Below, piece by piece: positions 26,164-36,417 of a DNA stretch of 55,910 bases. Numbering within the stretch: the first letter of the stretch is position 1; every line of letters starts with the position of its first letter. Under the pieces are notes generated by a model. That model was not told the DNA's origin. It did not search any database and was given only the letters and a program-made list of their open reading frames with translations. The position numbers and the translations under genes were made by a program. Source of the stretch: Ignavibacteriaceae bacterium (GTDB lineage: Bacteria; Bacteroidota; Ignavibacteria; Ignavibacteriales; Ignavibacteriaceae); contig JACAFB010000004.1 of assembly GCA_013388545.1 (NCBI GenBank), forward strand, positions 1-55,910, read 5' to 3'.

Positions 26164-28785
26164 ATGAACATTTTTCAAGCTTTAAAAAATTATTTCGGAT
26201 ACGATAATTTCAGACCGGGTCAGGAAGAAATAATAAGGTCAATTCTGAAAGGTGATAATGTACTGGCAATTCTTCCTACCGGAGGGGGCAAATCCATTTG
26301 TTTTCAGATTCCTTCACTTATCTCGGACAAATTCTCAATTGTTATTTCACCTTTGATTTCTTTAATGAAGGACCAGGTTGATGCTCTGAACGAAAAAGAA
26401 ATCATTGCCTCATTCATTAATAGCACGATGTCTTTTCAGGAAGCGGAACAGGTACTTTCAAATGTTTATTATGGAAAAATAAAACTTCTGTATCTGGCTC
26501 CCGAAAGATTAAATAATATTCAATTTGCCGAAAGAATAAAATCACTTAATCCCGAATATCTTTTTATTGATGAAGCACATTGCATCAGTGAATGGGGACA
26601 TAATTTCAGACCAAGTTATACCAAAATTAAAGATTTCATCGCTTTTACTGGTATAAAAAAAATCTCAGCTTTTACTGCAACTGCAACTCCGGAAGTACGG
26701 AATGATATTATCAATCAACTTAATCTTTCTGATCCAAAAATATTTGTTCGTGGATTTGAAAGGCCGAACCTGCAGTTAAATGTCCTGATTTCAAGCAGGA
26801 AAAAAGAAAAGTTATTACAGATCCTGAGCCAGCACAAAACTCCTGCAATAGTGTATTGTTCTTCACGAAAAAAAACAGAAGAGGTCGCTGAGTTCTTATA
26901 CACTGCAGGTGTTAAATGCGACTTTTATCACGCTGGATTAAGCCCCATCCAGCGCAAGAAAATACAGGAAGATTTTATAAATGATAAATTGCAGGTTATC
27001 TGCGCAACAAATGCTTTCGGCATGGGCATCGATAAAAGTAATATAAGGCTGATTATTCACTTCAATACTCCCGGCTCAATTGAAAATTATTACCAGGAAA
27101 TTGGCAGAGCAGGCAGAGATGGCAATCCAGCTTACGCTTTTCTTCTACATGAGGACGCAGATATTCAAATTCAAAATTATTTTATTGCTAATTCCTGCCC
27201 TGACAAGGATTTGATTCAGAAAATTTATGATGCAATTTGCGACTTTGGAAGAATTGGTTTAGGAAGTTTCAGCGAAAGAGATATTCCTTTGAACCTGGAT
27301 TTTATTTCGGCGGTTGTAAAAAAAGAAGTAAGCGCAGGTTTGCTGCACTCAACTATAAAATTACTGGAATCTGCAGGTTACTGGAAACTGGTATCGGCAT
27401 TTGAGAAAAAGGATGGAATTCAATTTCTCTACAACAAAAATCAACTAAAAAATTTCGTAAAATTTTCAGATGATAATGAGCTTAAGGAATTAATTTTATT
27501 CCTTGTAAGAGAGTACGGAGCAGAAATTTTCAGTAAAAAGGTTAAACTCTCCGTAAAAGAGATCGCGGAGAAAATCGGCTCAAATGAAGAGATCATTTAT
27601 AATTTACTAAACATAATTGCTTCATCAGGGATTGTAGATTTTGATAAAGCAATTTTTTCAGAGAGCGTAACCTTACTTCATCCCCGGATAAAGAGTAGTG
27701 AATTAAGGCTAAACTATAAACGAATAAACGAAACATACTTAAATCTTCAGAGGAAGGTTGATCAAATGATAGATTTCGTTTATTCAACTGAATGCCGGAT
27801 GAAATTTATTTTGAATTATTTCGGAGAAAATGCAGATAGTTATTCGTGCGGTAACTGCGACCGTTGCAAATCACGACTGACAATGCCTGATGAAATTTCG
27901 GAATACCTGAAAGAGCTTATTGTCTCAACCATTTTTGAATCCAATGAAAAGATATCAGAAACTTCAATTGTGAATATTTTAAAGGGTTCTGTTAAAAAAG
28001 ATTCCTACAAAAAATTTTCCCGCTTTGGCTCGGCAAAAACCTATTCGTCATCAGAAATAAAAATGGTAATAAGCAATCTTATTTCACAGGGAATAATTGA
28101 AAAGATTGGAAGCGGGAAGAGAAATCTTATACTTTCTGATAAAACCGAAAGAAGCCTTAACACAAAAGATTCATTCCTCAATCAAAAAAAATCAGATAAT
28201 GATTATTCAAATAACCTCGAACTTTTCAACCTCCTTCGTGAAAGAAGATCATCTGTATCAAAAAAATTCAGGCAGACTCCCGCTCTAATTTGCCCAGATG
28301 AAGTGCTGATAAAAATCGCAGAAACCAAACCTCTAACAAGAGCAGATTTATTATCGATCGATGGTTTTACTGAAAGAATGTTTACCAAAGTTGGACAGGA
28401 ATTCTTAAATATTCTTAATGAATTTAATGATCAAATCAGTGAATTAAAAAAAACAGGGGCTGGCAAAAAAGAAATTCCAAAAAATCTTTCAGAAACATTA
28501 AGCCTGTTAAAGAAGGGTTATAAACTTCAGGAAATCGCTGAGATTCGAAAACTAACAGAAGCAGTTATTTCGATGCAGGTTGAAACCATAATTGAATATG
28601 AACCATCAACAGATATTACCGGGCTGTTCAATAATGGCGAGCTTGAGCTTATCAACCAGGTGATATCAAACGGGTTTGCAGATATAAAAGATATTAAAAG
28701 CAAGTTACCGGATAATTTTAGTTATGCTATGATAAGAATTGCAGTTGCTAAGAAAAAAGCCGATTCTATTTTGAAGAATTCATAA
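26164..28785 (+). CDS. recQ: ATP-dependent DNA helicase RecQ with long C-terminal extension
   Basis: The 873 residues are well above the 600-730 usual for RecQ. Motif 0 is FRPGQEEII and motif I LPTGGGKS (K43). The helicase box is DEAHCISEWGHNFRPSY (D136), followed by AFTATATP, CATNAFGMGID and the motif VI block YYQEIGRAGRDG. The zinc site is CRMKF with CGNCDRC, then an RQC winged helix. An HRDC domain follows (FRQTPALICPDEVLIKIAETKPLT, given here in parts: FRQTPALICPDEVL and IKIAETKPLT). The final 130 residues hold a KKGYKLQEIAEIRKLTEAVI helix-turn-helix (HTH_40-like). RecQ unwinds forked and recombination DNA. Its last 20 bases overlap the end of the convergent DUF4296 gene. Confidence 0.96.
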   Translation: MNIFQALKNYFGYDNFRPGQEEIIRSILKGDNVLAILPTGGGKSICFQIPSLISDKFSIVISPLISLMKDQVDALNEKEIIASFINSTMSFQEAEQVLSNVYYGKIKLLYLAPERLNNIQFAERIKSLNPEYLFIDEAHCISEWGHNFRPSYTKIKDFIAFTGIKKISAFTATATPEVRNDIINQLNLSDPKIFVRGFERPNLQLNVLISSRKKEKLLQILSQHKTPAIVYCSSRKKTEEVAEFLYTAGVKCDFYHAGLSPIQRKKIQEDFINDKLQVICATNAFGMGIDKSNIRLIIHFNTPGSIENYYQEIGRAGRDGNPAYAFLLHEDADIQIQNYFIANSCPDKDLIQKIYDAICDFGRIGLGSFSERDIPLNLDFISAVVKKEVSAGLLHSTIKLLESAGYWKLVSAFEKKDGIQFLYNKNQLKNFVKFSDDNELKELILFLVREYGAEIFSKKVKLSVKEIAEKIGSNEEIIYNLLNIIASSGIVDFDKAIFSESVTLLHPRIKSSELRLNYKRINETYLNLQRKVDQMIDFVYSTECRMKFILNYFGENADSYSCGNCDRCKSRLTMPDEISEYLKELIVSTIFESNEKISETSIVNILKGSVKKDSYKKFSRFGSAKTYSSSEIKMVISNLISQGIIEKIGSGKRNLILSDKTERSLNTKDSFLNQKKSDNDYSNNLELFNLLRERRSSVSKKFRQTPALICPDEVLIKIAETKPLTRADLLSIDGFTERMFTKVGQEFLNILNEFNDQISELKKTGAGKKEIPKNLSETLSLLKKGYKLQEIAEIRKLTEAVISMQVETIIEYEPSTDITGLFNNGELELINQVISNGFADIKDIKSKLPDNFSYAMIRIAVAKKKADSILKNS

Positions 28786-29089
28786 GAGATTCGGCCCGGG
28801 TTACTGCTCTATCAAAAAATTCCTTCCACTTTTCGGGATCTTTGTTATAAAAATCCAGAGTCCGTTTATACTGTTCTTCAGTTATGTTATGTTTTTTTAA
28901 TACAGCTTTCTTCACCTCAAGCCGGTTTGTTTTATTGAAATCTGCTGTGTCATTGGCAATAATCAAATCTGTAAAAACAACAACGAATTCATCTTCGGGA
29001 ATAGCTTCTTCTTTATCGCAAGAAGCAGCAAAAATTACAACAAATAAAACAAAGAAAAGGAAAGGAGTTTTTTTTCTTAAATCATTCAT
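28766..29089 (-). CDS. DUF4296 lipoprotein
   Basis: This 107-residue protein has a lipoprotein signal (FLFFVLFVVIFAASC, Cys at residue 24). The small domain begins IPEDEFVVVFTDLIIA and ends with a helical KHNITEEQYKRTLDFYNKDPEKW segment. The I-P-x-x-x-F-x-x-x-x-x-D-L opening and the Y-x-x-x-P-x-x-W end are the pattern of the DUF4296 family, found mostly in Bacteroidota and with no known function. It lies 5 bases after the rhomboid gene, so it is probably on the gap-pgk-rhomboid transcript. Its 3' end overlaps recQ by 20 bases on the other strand. Confidence 0.82.
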   Translation of the reverse strand: MNDLRKKTPFLFFVLFVVIFAASCDKEEAIPEDEFVVVFTDLIIANDTADFNKTNRLEVKKAVLKKHNITEEQYKRTLDFYNKDPEKWKEFFDRAVTRAESLMNSSK

Positions 29090-29094
29090 TTTAT

Positions 29095-29994
29095 CTATTT
29101 CATTTTCTTGCTGGCTTCGAATAAAATTCTTTTTTCTTTATCAGTCAGATTTTGGTAACCTGATTGACTAATTTTGTCGAGAATGGCATCAATTTCTTCT
29201 TGAGTAATTTCAGATTTATCTTTTGTACCGTTGTTAATCTCAGTAAAACGCGCATCTTCAATTTCACTTTCATTTCCATTAAAACGGCCAAAAGGAGATG
29301 AAGAAGAGGTGGATTTAAACTGACGATTACGAAAAATATTCTTTAGCGGTACATGTGTCTTTTTATCAAGCAGAATAAAAATAAATCCGGCAAGTGCTCC
29401 CCCAAGATGAGCAAGATGAGCTACTCCACTGTTTGCACTGTCAACTAGTAAAAATTCCATTACAATCAGGAAGCCAATCAGGTATTTTGCTTTAACCGGA
29501 ATCAGGAAATAAAGATAAATATATCTGTCGGGGAATATCATAGCAAAGGCTATGAGAACGCCATAAACTGCACCTGAGGCACCAATTGTAGGTGCAGGAG
29601 ATCCTCCAAGCATAGGAGTCAGGAATAGTTGAAATAATCCGGCAACCACACCTGCCATCAGATAAAATAGTAGAAATTTTTTCGGACCCCACATACTTTC
29701 TATTTCAAAACCAAACATCCAGAGTGCAAACATATTAAAAAGAATATGAGTAAAACCTCCGTGAAGAAATTGATATGTAATCAATTGCCAGACCTGGAAA
29801 TTGAAAGGGCTTTCAATAGGGTTCAAAGCAAACCACTTATTAACTATTAACACGCCGCTTGTGCCGTTAAATATCAGACCCTCCATAAGAAGCTGAAGAA
29901 AAAACACAGCGCCATTTATTATCAGCAGGTTCTTAATCACAGTAGGATAAAGACTGAATCGTCTGAATCCACCATATCTGTAAGAATTATTCAA
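29095..29994 (-). CDS. Rhomboid-family intramembrane serine protease
   Basis: The 299-residue protein has six hydrophobic segments between about 15 and 210. The catalytic serine is S140 in GASGAVYG and the histidine is H196 in AHLGGALAG. HGGFTHILFNM (about residue 77) supplies the conserved loop and the oxyanion residues. The cytoplasmic C-terminal 90 residues include a long charged helix with EEIDAILDKISQSGYQNLTDKEK, given as EEIDAILDKIS and GYQNLTDKEK. Rhomboids cut membrane-anchored substrates; no substrate is suggested here. The start is TTG, supported by AAGGA 6 bases upstream and by the lack of any ATG before the first helix. It follows pgk by 13 bases. Confidence 0.95.
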   Translation of the reverse strand: MNNSYRYGGFRRFSLYPTVIKNLLIINGAVFFLQLLMEGLIFNGTSGVLIVNKWFALNPIESPFNFQVWQLITYQFLHGGFTHILFNMFALWMFGFEIESMWGPKKFLLFYLMAGVVAGLFQLFLTPMLGGSPAPTIGASGAVYGVLIAFAMIFPDRYIYLYFLIPVKAKYLIGFLIVMEFLLVDSANSGVAHLAHLGGALAGFIFILLDKKTHVPLKNIFRNRQFKSTSSSSPFGRFNGNESEIEDARFTEINNGTKDKSEITQEEIDAILDKISQSGYQNLTDKEKRILFEASKKMK

Positions 29995-30007
29995 TTAGGT
30001 TCCTTAA

Positions 30008-31207
30008 TTATTTTGAATCGTTTAATGCTATAACGCCAGGCAGGGCTTTCCCTTCAAGGAATTCAAGTGATGCACCTCCGCCTGTTGAAACGTGCGTAAC
30101 TTTATCTTTCAATCCGGCTTTTGAAATTGCAGCAGCCGAGTCTCCGCCGCCAATAACAGTTACAGCACCTTTGGCTGTAGCATTTGCAAGTATTGCAGCA
30201 ATTTCAAAAGTGCCTTTTGCGAAATTATCCATTTCAAAAACACCCATCGGCCCATTCCAAACAATTGTACCGGCTTTCATAAGTTCGTTTGAAAACAATT
30301 TGATAGACTCAGGTCCAATATCCAATCCCATTTTATCGGCAGGAATATCATCAATACTTACTACCTGAGATGGGGAATTGTTATCAAATTCAGAAGCAAT
30401 CACAACATCTGCAGGAAGAAGAATTCTTACTCCGGACTTTTTAGAGTTAGCAAGCACTTCGGCCGCCAATTGAACTTTTTCTGTTTCAAGAAGCGATTTA
30501 CCAATTTCCTTTCCCATCGCTTTAAAAAATGTAAATGCCATTCCTCCGCCTACAATTAAAGTATCAACTTTATTTAAAAGATTGTTTATCACGTCAATCT
30601 TTCCGCTGATTTTTGCTCCACCAAGCAAGGCAACAAATGGTCTTTTAGGTTCTGCAATCGCTTTCCCGAGATAATCAAGTTCTTTCTGCATCAAATAGCC
30701 GGCAACCGATGTCTTAATATATCTTGTAACACCTTCGGTTGAAGCGTGTGCCCGATGAGCACTTCCAAAAGCATCATTAACATAAACATCGCCAAGTTCA
30801 GCTAATTTTTTTGCAAACTCCGGATCATTTTTTTCTTCTTCGGGATGAAACCTGACATTTTCAAGTATCAATACCTCACCATCCTTCATTGAATTAACCA
30901 TTGCTTTAACTTCATCACCAATACAATCCGTAGCTAGCTTAACCTCTTTGCCGATTAGTTCGGCTAATCGTACAGCGGTAGGTTTAAGACTGTATTTGGG
31001 ATTTGGGCCGCCTTTTGGTCTTCCCAGATGGCTCATCAAAATGGCTTTACCACCGTCAGAAATAATCTTTTTTATCGTAGGAAGCGATTCAGTTATTCTG
31101 ATATCATCTGTTATTTTCAAATTTTCATCCAAAGGGACATTGAAATCAACGCGTACAAGTACTCGTTTACCTTTAAGGTCAATATTATCAATCGTCAGTT
31201 TATTCAT
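30008..31207 (-). CDS. pgk: Phosphoglycerate kinase
   Basis: This glycolytic enzyme transfers phosphate from 1,3-bisphosphoglycerate to ADP. The 399 residues are the normal bacterial length. Motifs are the N-terminal [62 protein letters not shown], the hinge NGPMGVFEM and the nucleotide-binding GGGDSAAA and [17 protein letters not shown] lies before the ATG. The gap gene is upstream with a 111-base gap that contains an 11-base-pair inverted repeat, so the two may be transcribed together with some attenuation or processing. It is cytoplasmic. Confidence 0.98.
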   Translation of the reverse strand: MNKLTIDNIDLKGKRVLVRVDFNVPLDENLKITDDIRITESLPTIKKIISDGGKAILMSHLGRPKGGPNPKYSLKPTAVRLAELIGKEVKLATDCIGDEVKAMVNSMKDGEVLILENVRFHPEEEKNDPEFAKKLAELGDVYVNDAFGSAHRAHASTEGVTRYIKTSVAGYLMQKELDYLGKAIAEPKRPFVALLGGAKISGKIDVINNLLNKVDTLIVGGGMAFTFFKAMGKEIGKSLLETEKVQLAAEVLANSKKSGVRILLPADVVIASEFDNNSPSQVVSIDDIPADKMGLDIGPESIKLFSNELMKAGTIVWNGPMGVFEMDNFAKGTFEIAAILANATAKGAVTVIGGGDSAAAISKAGLKDKVTHVSTGGGASLEFLEGKALPGVIALNDSK

Positions 31208-31250
31208 TTTCTACCTTAATAATGATCTTTTAATTGTCGAATAAAATAAT

Positions 31251-31293
31251 GTGAGCATTTCATAAAACTCTGACTTTAGCTTGAAATGCTCAC
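31251..31293 (-). repeat. 11-base-pair inverted repeat between gap and pgk
   Basis: GTGAGCATTTC (31251-31261) and GAAATGCTCAC (31283-31293) are perfect complements with a 21-base loop. On the minus strand the stem is followed by ATTATTTTATT, only a weak T-rich run. It could be a leaky terminator or an RNA processing/stability hairpin between gap and pgk. Confidence 0.6.
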
Positions 31294-31318
31294 AAAAACT
31301 TTAAGAAAGAATTAATTA

Positions 31319-32398
<1,080 letters not shown>

Positions 32399-32421
32399 TT
32401 ATCATTTTTTATTTCGCAGTT

Positions 32422-32452
32422 CAAAATTACTTAAAGAGGCTTTTATTAGCAA
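32422..32452 (-). promoter_or_regulatory. Bacteroidetes-type promoter upstream of gap
   Basis: Read on the minus strand, TTG (32452-32450), a 20-base spacer and TAATTTTG (32429-32422) match the -33/-7 consensus. The site is about 45 bases upstream of the gap start, in the 206-base gap with the divergent ferritin gene. Confidence 0.6.
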
Positions 32453-32538
32453 TTCATTTAGTGTCATATATCTGTGTTTTAGAGCAAATTAACTTATTAA
32501 TAATTCGCTTTTCTGAAAATATTCTTAACTAAATGCTT

Positions 32539-32546
32539 TATATTTG
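32539..32546 (+). promoter_or_regulatory. Bacteroidetes-type -7 element upstream of ferritin
   Basis: TATATTTG is a full match to TAnnTTTG, 37 bases before the ferritin start. A TTCTG about 23 bases upstream is a poor -33 element, so this promoter call is weaker than the others. No iron-box (Fur) repeat was recognised. Confidence 0.45.
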
Positions 32547-32583
32547 AAACAGAAATTCTTAAAAAAATAAACAGAGGTATAAA

Positions 32584-33081
32584 ATGATATCTGAAAAAGT
32601 ATTAAAAGCCTTCAACGATCAAATAAATGAAGAATTATATTCTTCATATTTGTATTTATCGATGTCGGCTTATTTTGAAAGTAAGAATATGCGGGGATTT
32701 GCAAATTGGTTCAGAATCCAGTCAGTTGAAGAGAATATGCATGCGATGAAATTTTTTGACTTCGTCAACCAGGTTGGCGGTAAGGTAACGCTTAAACAAA
32801 TAAATGCTCCAAAGATAAACTGGAAATCAGCGATGGAGGTTTTTAAGGAAACACTTGCTCACGAAAAGCATATCACTGCACAGATACATAAACTTGTTGG
32901 AATCGCAAACCAGGAAAAAGACTATGCAAGCCAAAGCTTTTTACAATGGTTTGTAAATGAGCAGGTTGAAGAAGAAGCAAATGTACAGGATTTAATTTAC
33001 AAATTAGAAATGATTGGCGATAATAAAGGCGGACTGTATATGCTGGATAGAGAACTGGGTGCGAGAGCTACTGGTCAGTAA
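32584..33081 (+). CDS. ftnA: Ferritin
   Basis: This 165-residue non-haem ferritin stores iron as a 24-subunit shell. Ferroxidase ligands fit E17 (INEELYSSYLYLSM), E49/E50 and H53 (SVEENMHAMKFFDF), and E94 (LAHEKH), with the QWFVNEQVEEE helix providing Q127 and E130. AGAGG lies 7 bases before the ATG. It stands alone between two divergent or convergent units. A strong hairpin with a T-run follows it. In a cell with complex I and other Fe-S enzymes nearby, its role is iron storage and detoxification. Confidence 0.97.
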   Translation: MISEKVLKAFNDQINEELYSSYLYLSMSAYFESKNMRGFANWFRIQSVEENMHAMKFFDFVNQVGGKVTLKQINAPKINWKSAMEVFKETLAHEKHITAQIHKLVGIANQEKDYASQSFLQWFVNEQVEEEANVQDLIYKLEMIGDNKGGLYMLDRELGARATGQ

Positions 33082-33108
33082 GTAATCATGTATTTAGCCA
33101 ACAATATA

Positions 33109-33139
33109 AATCCTCTTCAATTGAAGAGGATTTTTTATT
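33109..33139. terminator. Terminator shared by ferritin and nuoF
   Basis: AATCCTCTTC-AATT-GAAGAGGATT is a perfect 10-base-pair stem with a 4-base loop (33109-33132), followed on the plus strand by TTTTATTT. It ends ferritin transcription 28 bases after its stop. It abuts the nuoF stop at 33139, so it may also serve the minus strand, where the T-run is poorer. Confidence 0.88.
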
Positions 33140-34461
33140 TAATTCTTAACATCTGCAAGCGGGACAGCAGTTTGCCTCATTGAGTGAACTTTGTTTGCAA
33201 CAGGCAAGCTGATTTCTTTGCTGACTCTTTGCTCAAAATAATCTCTGAATCTTTCAACCATAAACTTAACCGGCCAGGCAGCAGCTTCACCAAGAGCGCA
33301 GATTGTATTTCCTTCAATCTGGTTTGCAACGGTGATAAGTAAATCCAAATCACTGACAGATCCTTTACCAGCAATAATTCTTTTCAGAATTTTTTCAAGC
33401 CAGCCTGTTCCTTCGCGGCAGGGAGTGCATTGTCCGCAGCTTTCATGGTGATAGAAGTGAGCTATTCTTGCTAAAACTTTTACGAGGTCAGTGTCCTCAT
33501 CCATTACAATTACACCACCTGTACCAATAGCAGAACCAACTTCTTTAAGCGACTCTGCATCCATTCTAACACCTTCTAGTTTATCTCCTCTGATTGGCGG
33601 CATTGAAGTTCCGCCGGGAATAACACATAAAACTTTTTTGTTGTTGGGAACACCGCCAGCATACTTGTAAATAATATCTGTAAGCAAAGTTCCGGTTGGT
33701 AGTTCATAAACACCGGGTTTGTTAACGTGCCCGCTTACTCCGAATAACAAAGTACCCGGATGTTTAGGATGACCAATATTAGAAAACCATTCCCATCCTT
33801 TTTCAATTATCTTGGGAACGTTTGCAATAGTTTCAACATTGTTGATTGTAGTCGGACAGCCCCACAAACCATTCTGCGCTGGAAACGGTGGTTTTACTCT
33901 TGGATATCCTCTTTTTCCTTCAAGTGAATTCATCAATGAAGATTCTTCACCGCAGATGTAAGCACCTGCACCTTTGTGAATGAAAATATCACAAAAGAAA
34001 TTTGTTCCAAATGTTTCCTTCATCTTTTCGCCGACAAATCCATTTGCATAAGCATCATCAATAGCTTTCTGAAGTAACTTAATCCACTTGTGATATTCAC
34101 CTCTGATATAAACGTAAGCCGTCTTTGCACCGATTGCATAACAGGTAATTATCGCTCCCTCAATCATTTGATGAGGATTAAATTCAAATATTTGTCTGTC
34201 TTTGAAAGAACCGGGTTCACTTTCATCGCCATTGATACACAGATATTTTGGTTTATCCGTAGTCTTTGGCATAAAACTCCACTTTAGACCGCACAAAAAA
34301 GCTGCGCCGCCTCTTCCTCTCAAACCTGATTTTTTCACCTGATCAATTATATCATCAGGAGTTTGAGTAAATGCTTTCTTTGCTGCATTATAACCTCCGT
34401 TGGAAACGTACACATCAATCAGGTGAAGGTTTTTTATATCGGGAAGTAAAATTTTTTCCAT
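33139..34461 (-). CDS. nuoF: NADH-quinone oxidoreductase subunit F
   Basis: NuoF holds FMN, the NADH site and one [4Fe-4S] cluster in the peripheral arm of complex I. The 440 residues are the normal length. Motifs are GLRGRGGAAFLCGLKW (NADH/FMN), NGDESEPGSFKDR (FMN), GAGAYICGEESSLMNSLEG, and the cluster ligands SCGQCTPCREG plus a later Cys in GNTICALGEA. It is the last gene of the nuo run here. nuoG, which normally follows, is not present: the ferritin terminator lies directly behind it. A 109-base gap separates it from nuoE. Confidence 0.98.
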   Translation of the reverse strand: MEKILLPDIKNLHLIDVYVSNGGYNAAKKAFTQTPDDIIDQVKKSGLRGRGGAAFLCGLKWSFMPKTTDKPKYLCINGDESEPGSFKDRQIFEFNPHQMIEGAIITCYAIGAKTAYVYIRGEYHKWIKLLQKAIDDAYANGFVGEKMKETFGTNFFCDIFIHKGAGAYICGEESSLMNSLEGKRGYPRVKPPFPAQNGLWGCPTTINNVETIANVPKIIEKGWEWFSNIGHPKHPGTLLFGVSGHVNKPGVYELPTGTLLTDIIYKYAGGVPNNKKVLCVIPGGTSMPPIRGDKLEGVRMDAESLKEVGSAIGTGGVIVMDEDTDLVKVLARIAHFYHHESCGQCTPCREGTGWLEKILKRIIAGKGSVSDLDLLITVANQIEGNTICALGEAAAWPVKFMVERFRDYFEQRVSKEISLPVANKVHSMRQTAVPLADVKN

Positions 34462-34499
34462 ATTATACCAAACCCTTAAATATCCCGAGGGGGGACTTC

Positions 34500-34519
34500 A
34501 TTGAAAAACCATTTTCAAT
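34500..34519. repeat. 8-base-pair hairpin in the nuoE-nuoF gap
   Basis: ATTGAAAA (34500-34507) pairs with TTTTCAAT (34512-34519) around a 4-base loop. It lies in the 109-base gap between nuoE and nuoF, close to a CCCCCC run at 34489-34496 on the minus strand. It is AT-rich and lacks a T-tract, so a role in transcript processing is only a guess. Confidence 0.35.
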
Positions 34520-34570
34520 TTGATTATACATTTAGCAAACTTCATTCATTTATGATTTGGGGTTAAAATT

Positions 34571-35071
34571 TTAAACTCCCTCTTCTTTAGAGAGGGTTGC
34601 GCTGAGGCCATTTAATATTTCTTCAACCTTTTCTTTAGAAAGATTTTCGTAATAGTCTTCATTAATAGCAATCATCGGAGCTGTGCCACAGCTTCCCATA
34701 CATTCAACTTCTTCAAGAGAAAATTTCTGATCGGCAGACACGGCCATATGATCAAGTCCCAGCTTTTCTTTTATCTGATTCCAGATTTCATAACCACCAC
34801 GAAGCATACAGGAAACATTCGTGCAAACCTGGATGTGATACTTTCCCATCGGTTTCTGATGATACATTGTGTAAAATGTTACAACCCCAAGAACTTCTTC
34901 TTCAGTGATTCCCAGAACCGTAGCAACTTCTTTCATTACTTCGTAACTGATGTAACCATTCTGTTCCTGAGCAATGTACAGAGCTGCCATAACAGCAGGT
35001 TTACGAACAGGATATTTTTTTGTTTCCTGTTCTATTCTGTTAAGATTTTCCTGAGTGAATTTAAATTCCAT
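34571..35071 (-). CDS. nuoE: NADH-quinone oxidoreductase subunit E
   Basis: NuoE carries the [2Fe-2S] cluster N1a next to NuoF. The 166-residue thioredoxin-like protein has the four ligands in CTNVSC (C-x4-C) and CMGSC (C-x3-C). An N-terminal helical part includes KPAVMAALYIAQEQNGYIS. The family's GVVTFYTMYHQKPMGKY stretch is present. Related proteins also occur in NAD-dependent formate dehydrogenases and hydrogenases, but position next to nuoABCD makes complex I the natural assignment. It is separated from nuoD by 84 bases and from nuoF by 109, the widest spacings in the run. Confidence 0.97.
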   Translation of the reverse strand: MEFKFTQENLNRIEQETKKYPVRKPAVMAALYIAQEQNGYISYEVMKEVATVLGITEEEVLGVVTFYTMYHQKPMGKYHIQVCTNVSCMLRGGYEIWNQIKEKLGLDHMAVSADQKFSLEEVECMGSCGTAPMIAINEDYYENLSKEKVEEILNGLSATLSKEEGV

Positions 35072-35155
35072 TATTAGGCTTTACTATAAAAATTTACTTT
35101 TATTGATTAAACGATTTAAACTCAAAATCGTATCCAAAATCATACAGCAATCAAA

Positions 35156-36409
35156 TTACTTATCTGCTTCTCCCATTATCGGATCAATACTTCCGATGAT
35201 TGCAACTATGTCAGATACCATATATCCTGTAACAATTCTTGGTAAGGCCTGAAGATTGCAAAACGAAGGAGATCTGATCTTGCATTTCCACGGGTGACCT
35301 TCGCCTTTACTTACAAGATAAAATCCCAGTTCGCCTTTTGATCCTTCTATTGAATGATAAATTTCGCCAACAGGTGGATTTATACCAAAGTTTACAATCA
35401 TAAAATCGTGGATTAATTCTTCCATTCTGGAATATATTTCTGTCTTTTTGGGAAGAACTTTTTTGGGTTGATTAGCAAGAATTTCTCCCTGAGGCATTTT
35501 CTCCAGAACCTGTCTGACAATCTTTGAGCTCTCACGGGCTTCATCGGCTCTTACAAAGTATCTTGCAAGGCAATCGCCTTCAGTATAAACAGGAATTTTG
35601 AAGTCTATATCATTGTATTTCAAATAAGGATTTGCACGCCTTATATCAAATTCATAACCACAAGCCCGGAGGTTTGGTCCCGTAAATCCATAATCGAGAG
35701 CTTCATCTTTAGGCATTACACCGATACCTTCAAGCCTTTCGATGAAAATACGATTACTGTTGAGAAGTCTTTCACACTCATCAAGATTTTCTTCGAACTG
35801 ATCGATAAACCACTTTACTTTTGCCAATGCTTCGGGCTGGGCATCATTAGCAACTCCGCCTATTCTTGTATAGCTGTTTGTAAATCTTGCACCGCAAAGA
35901 ATATCCCAGATATCCAGAATTTTCTCTCTTTCCCTCAAAGTCCATAAAAAAACTGTCAAAGCTCCAACGTCCATTGCAAAAGCACCGATAGCCACAAGAT
36001 GTGAAGCAATTCTTGCGAGTTCAGCAATCATCATTCTGATATATTGTGCACGAACCGGGACCTCAATGCCAGCAAGTTTTTCTACGGCAAGAACCCAGGC
36101 TACATTATTAGCCATTGGTGAAATATAATCAAGGCGGTCGGTATGAGGGATATACTCATAATAACTCATATTCTCTGCCATCTTTTCATAACCGCGATGC
36201 AGGTAGCCAAGATCAGGTACACAGGCAACGATCGTTTCGCCATCGAGTCTGAGTAATAATCTGAGCACACCGTGAGTTGCAGGATGCTGTGGACCCATAT
36301 TTAGAATCATCTCATTCTCAAGAGCATCATCAACAGAAATATCTGTATTTGCGTCAAGGAGCGCCTGAATGATTTTGGGATGAACTTCGCCTTTTTCTAA
36401 TTTTTCCAT
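35156..36409 (-). CDS. nuoD: NADH-quinone oxidoreductase subunit D
   Basis: NuoD is the 49-kDa-type subunit that shapes the quinone site with NuoB. The 417 residues fit a stand-alone NuoD (not fused to NuoC). Signature blocks are LNMGPQHPATHGVLRLLLRLDGE (seen as LNMGPQHPATHG and VLRLLLRLDGE), GYLHRGYEKMAEN, the quinone-site HTDRLDYIS, RIGGVAND and a C-terminal DIVAIIGSIDPIMGE segment. About 20 extra residues precede the first conserved strand. It follows nuoC by 8 bases. Confidence 0.98.
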   Translation of the reverse strand: MEKLEKGEVHPKIIQALLDANTDISVDDALENEMILNMGPQHPATHGVLRLLLRLDGETIVACVPDLGYLHRGYEKMAENMSYYEYIPHTDRLDYISPMANNVAWVLAVEKLAGIEVPVRAQYIRMMIAELARIASHLVAIGAFAMDVGALTVFLWTLREREKILDIWDILCGARFTNSYTRIGGVANDAQPEALAKVKWFIDQFEENLDECERLLNSNRIFIERLEGIGVMPKDEALDYGFTGPNLRACGYEFDIRRANPYLKYNDIDFKIPVYTEGDCLARYFVRADEARESSKIVRQVLEKMPQGEILANQPKKVLPKKTEIYSRMEELIHDFMIVNFGINPPVGEIYHSIEGSKGELGFYLVSKGEGHPWKCKIRSPSFCNLQALPRIVTGYMVSDIVAIIGSIDPIMGEADK

Positions 36410-36417
36410 ATGTAAGC

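Noticed and set aside
34748..35077. A 109-codon open frame on the plus strand
   Set aside because: It is the antisense shadow of nuoE; its Phe-rich sequence mirrors Lys/Glu-rich helices and there is no other support.
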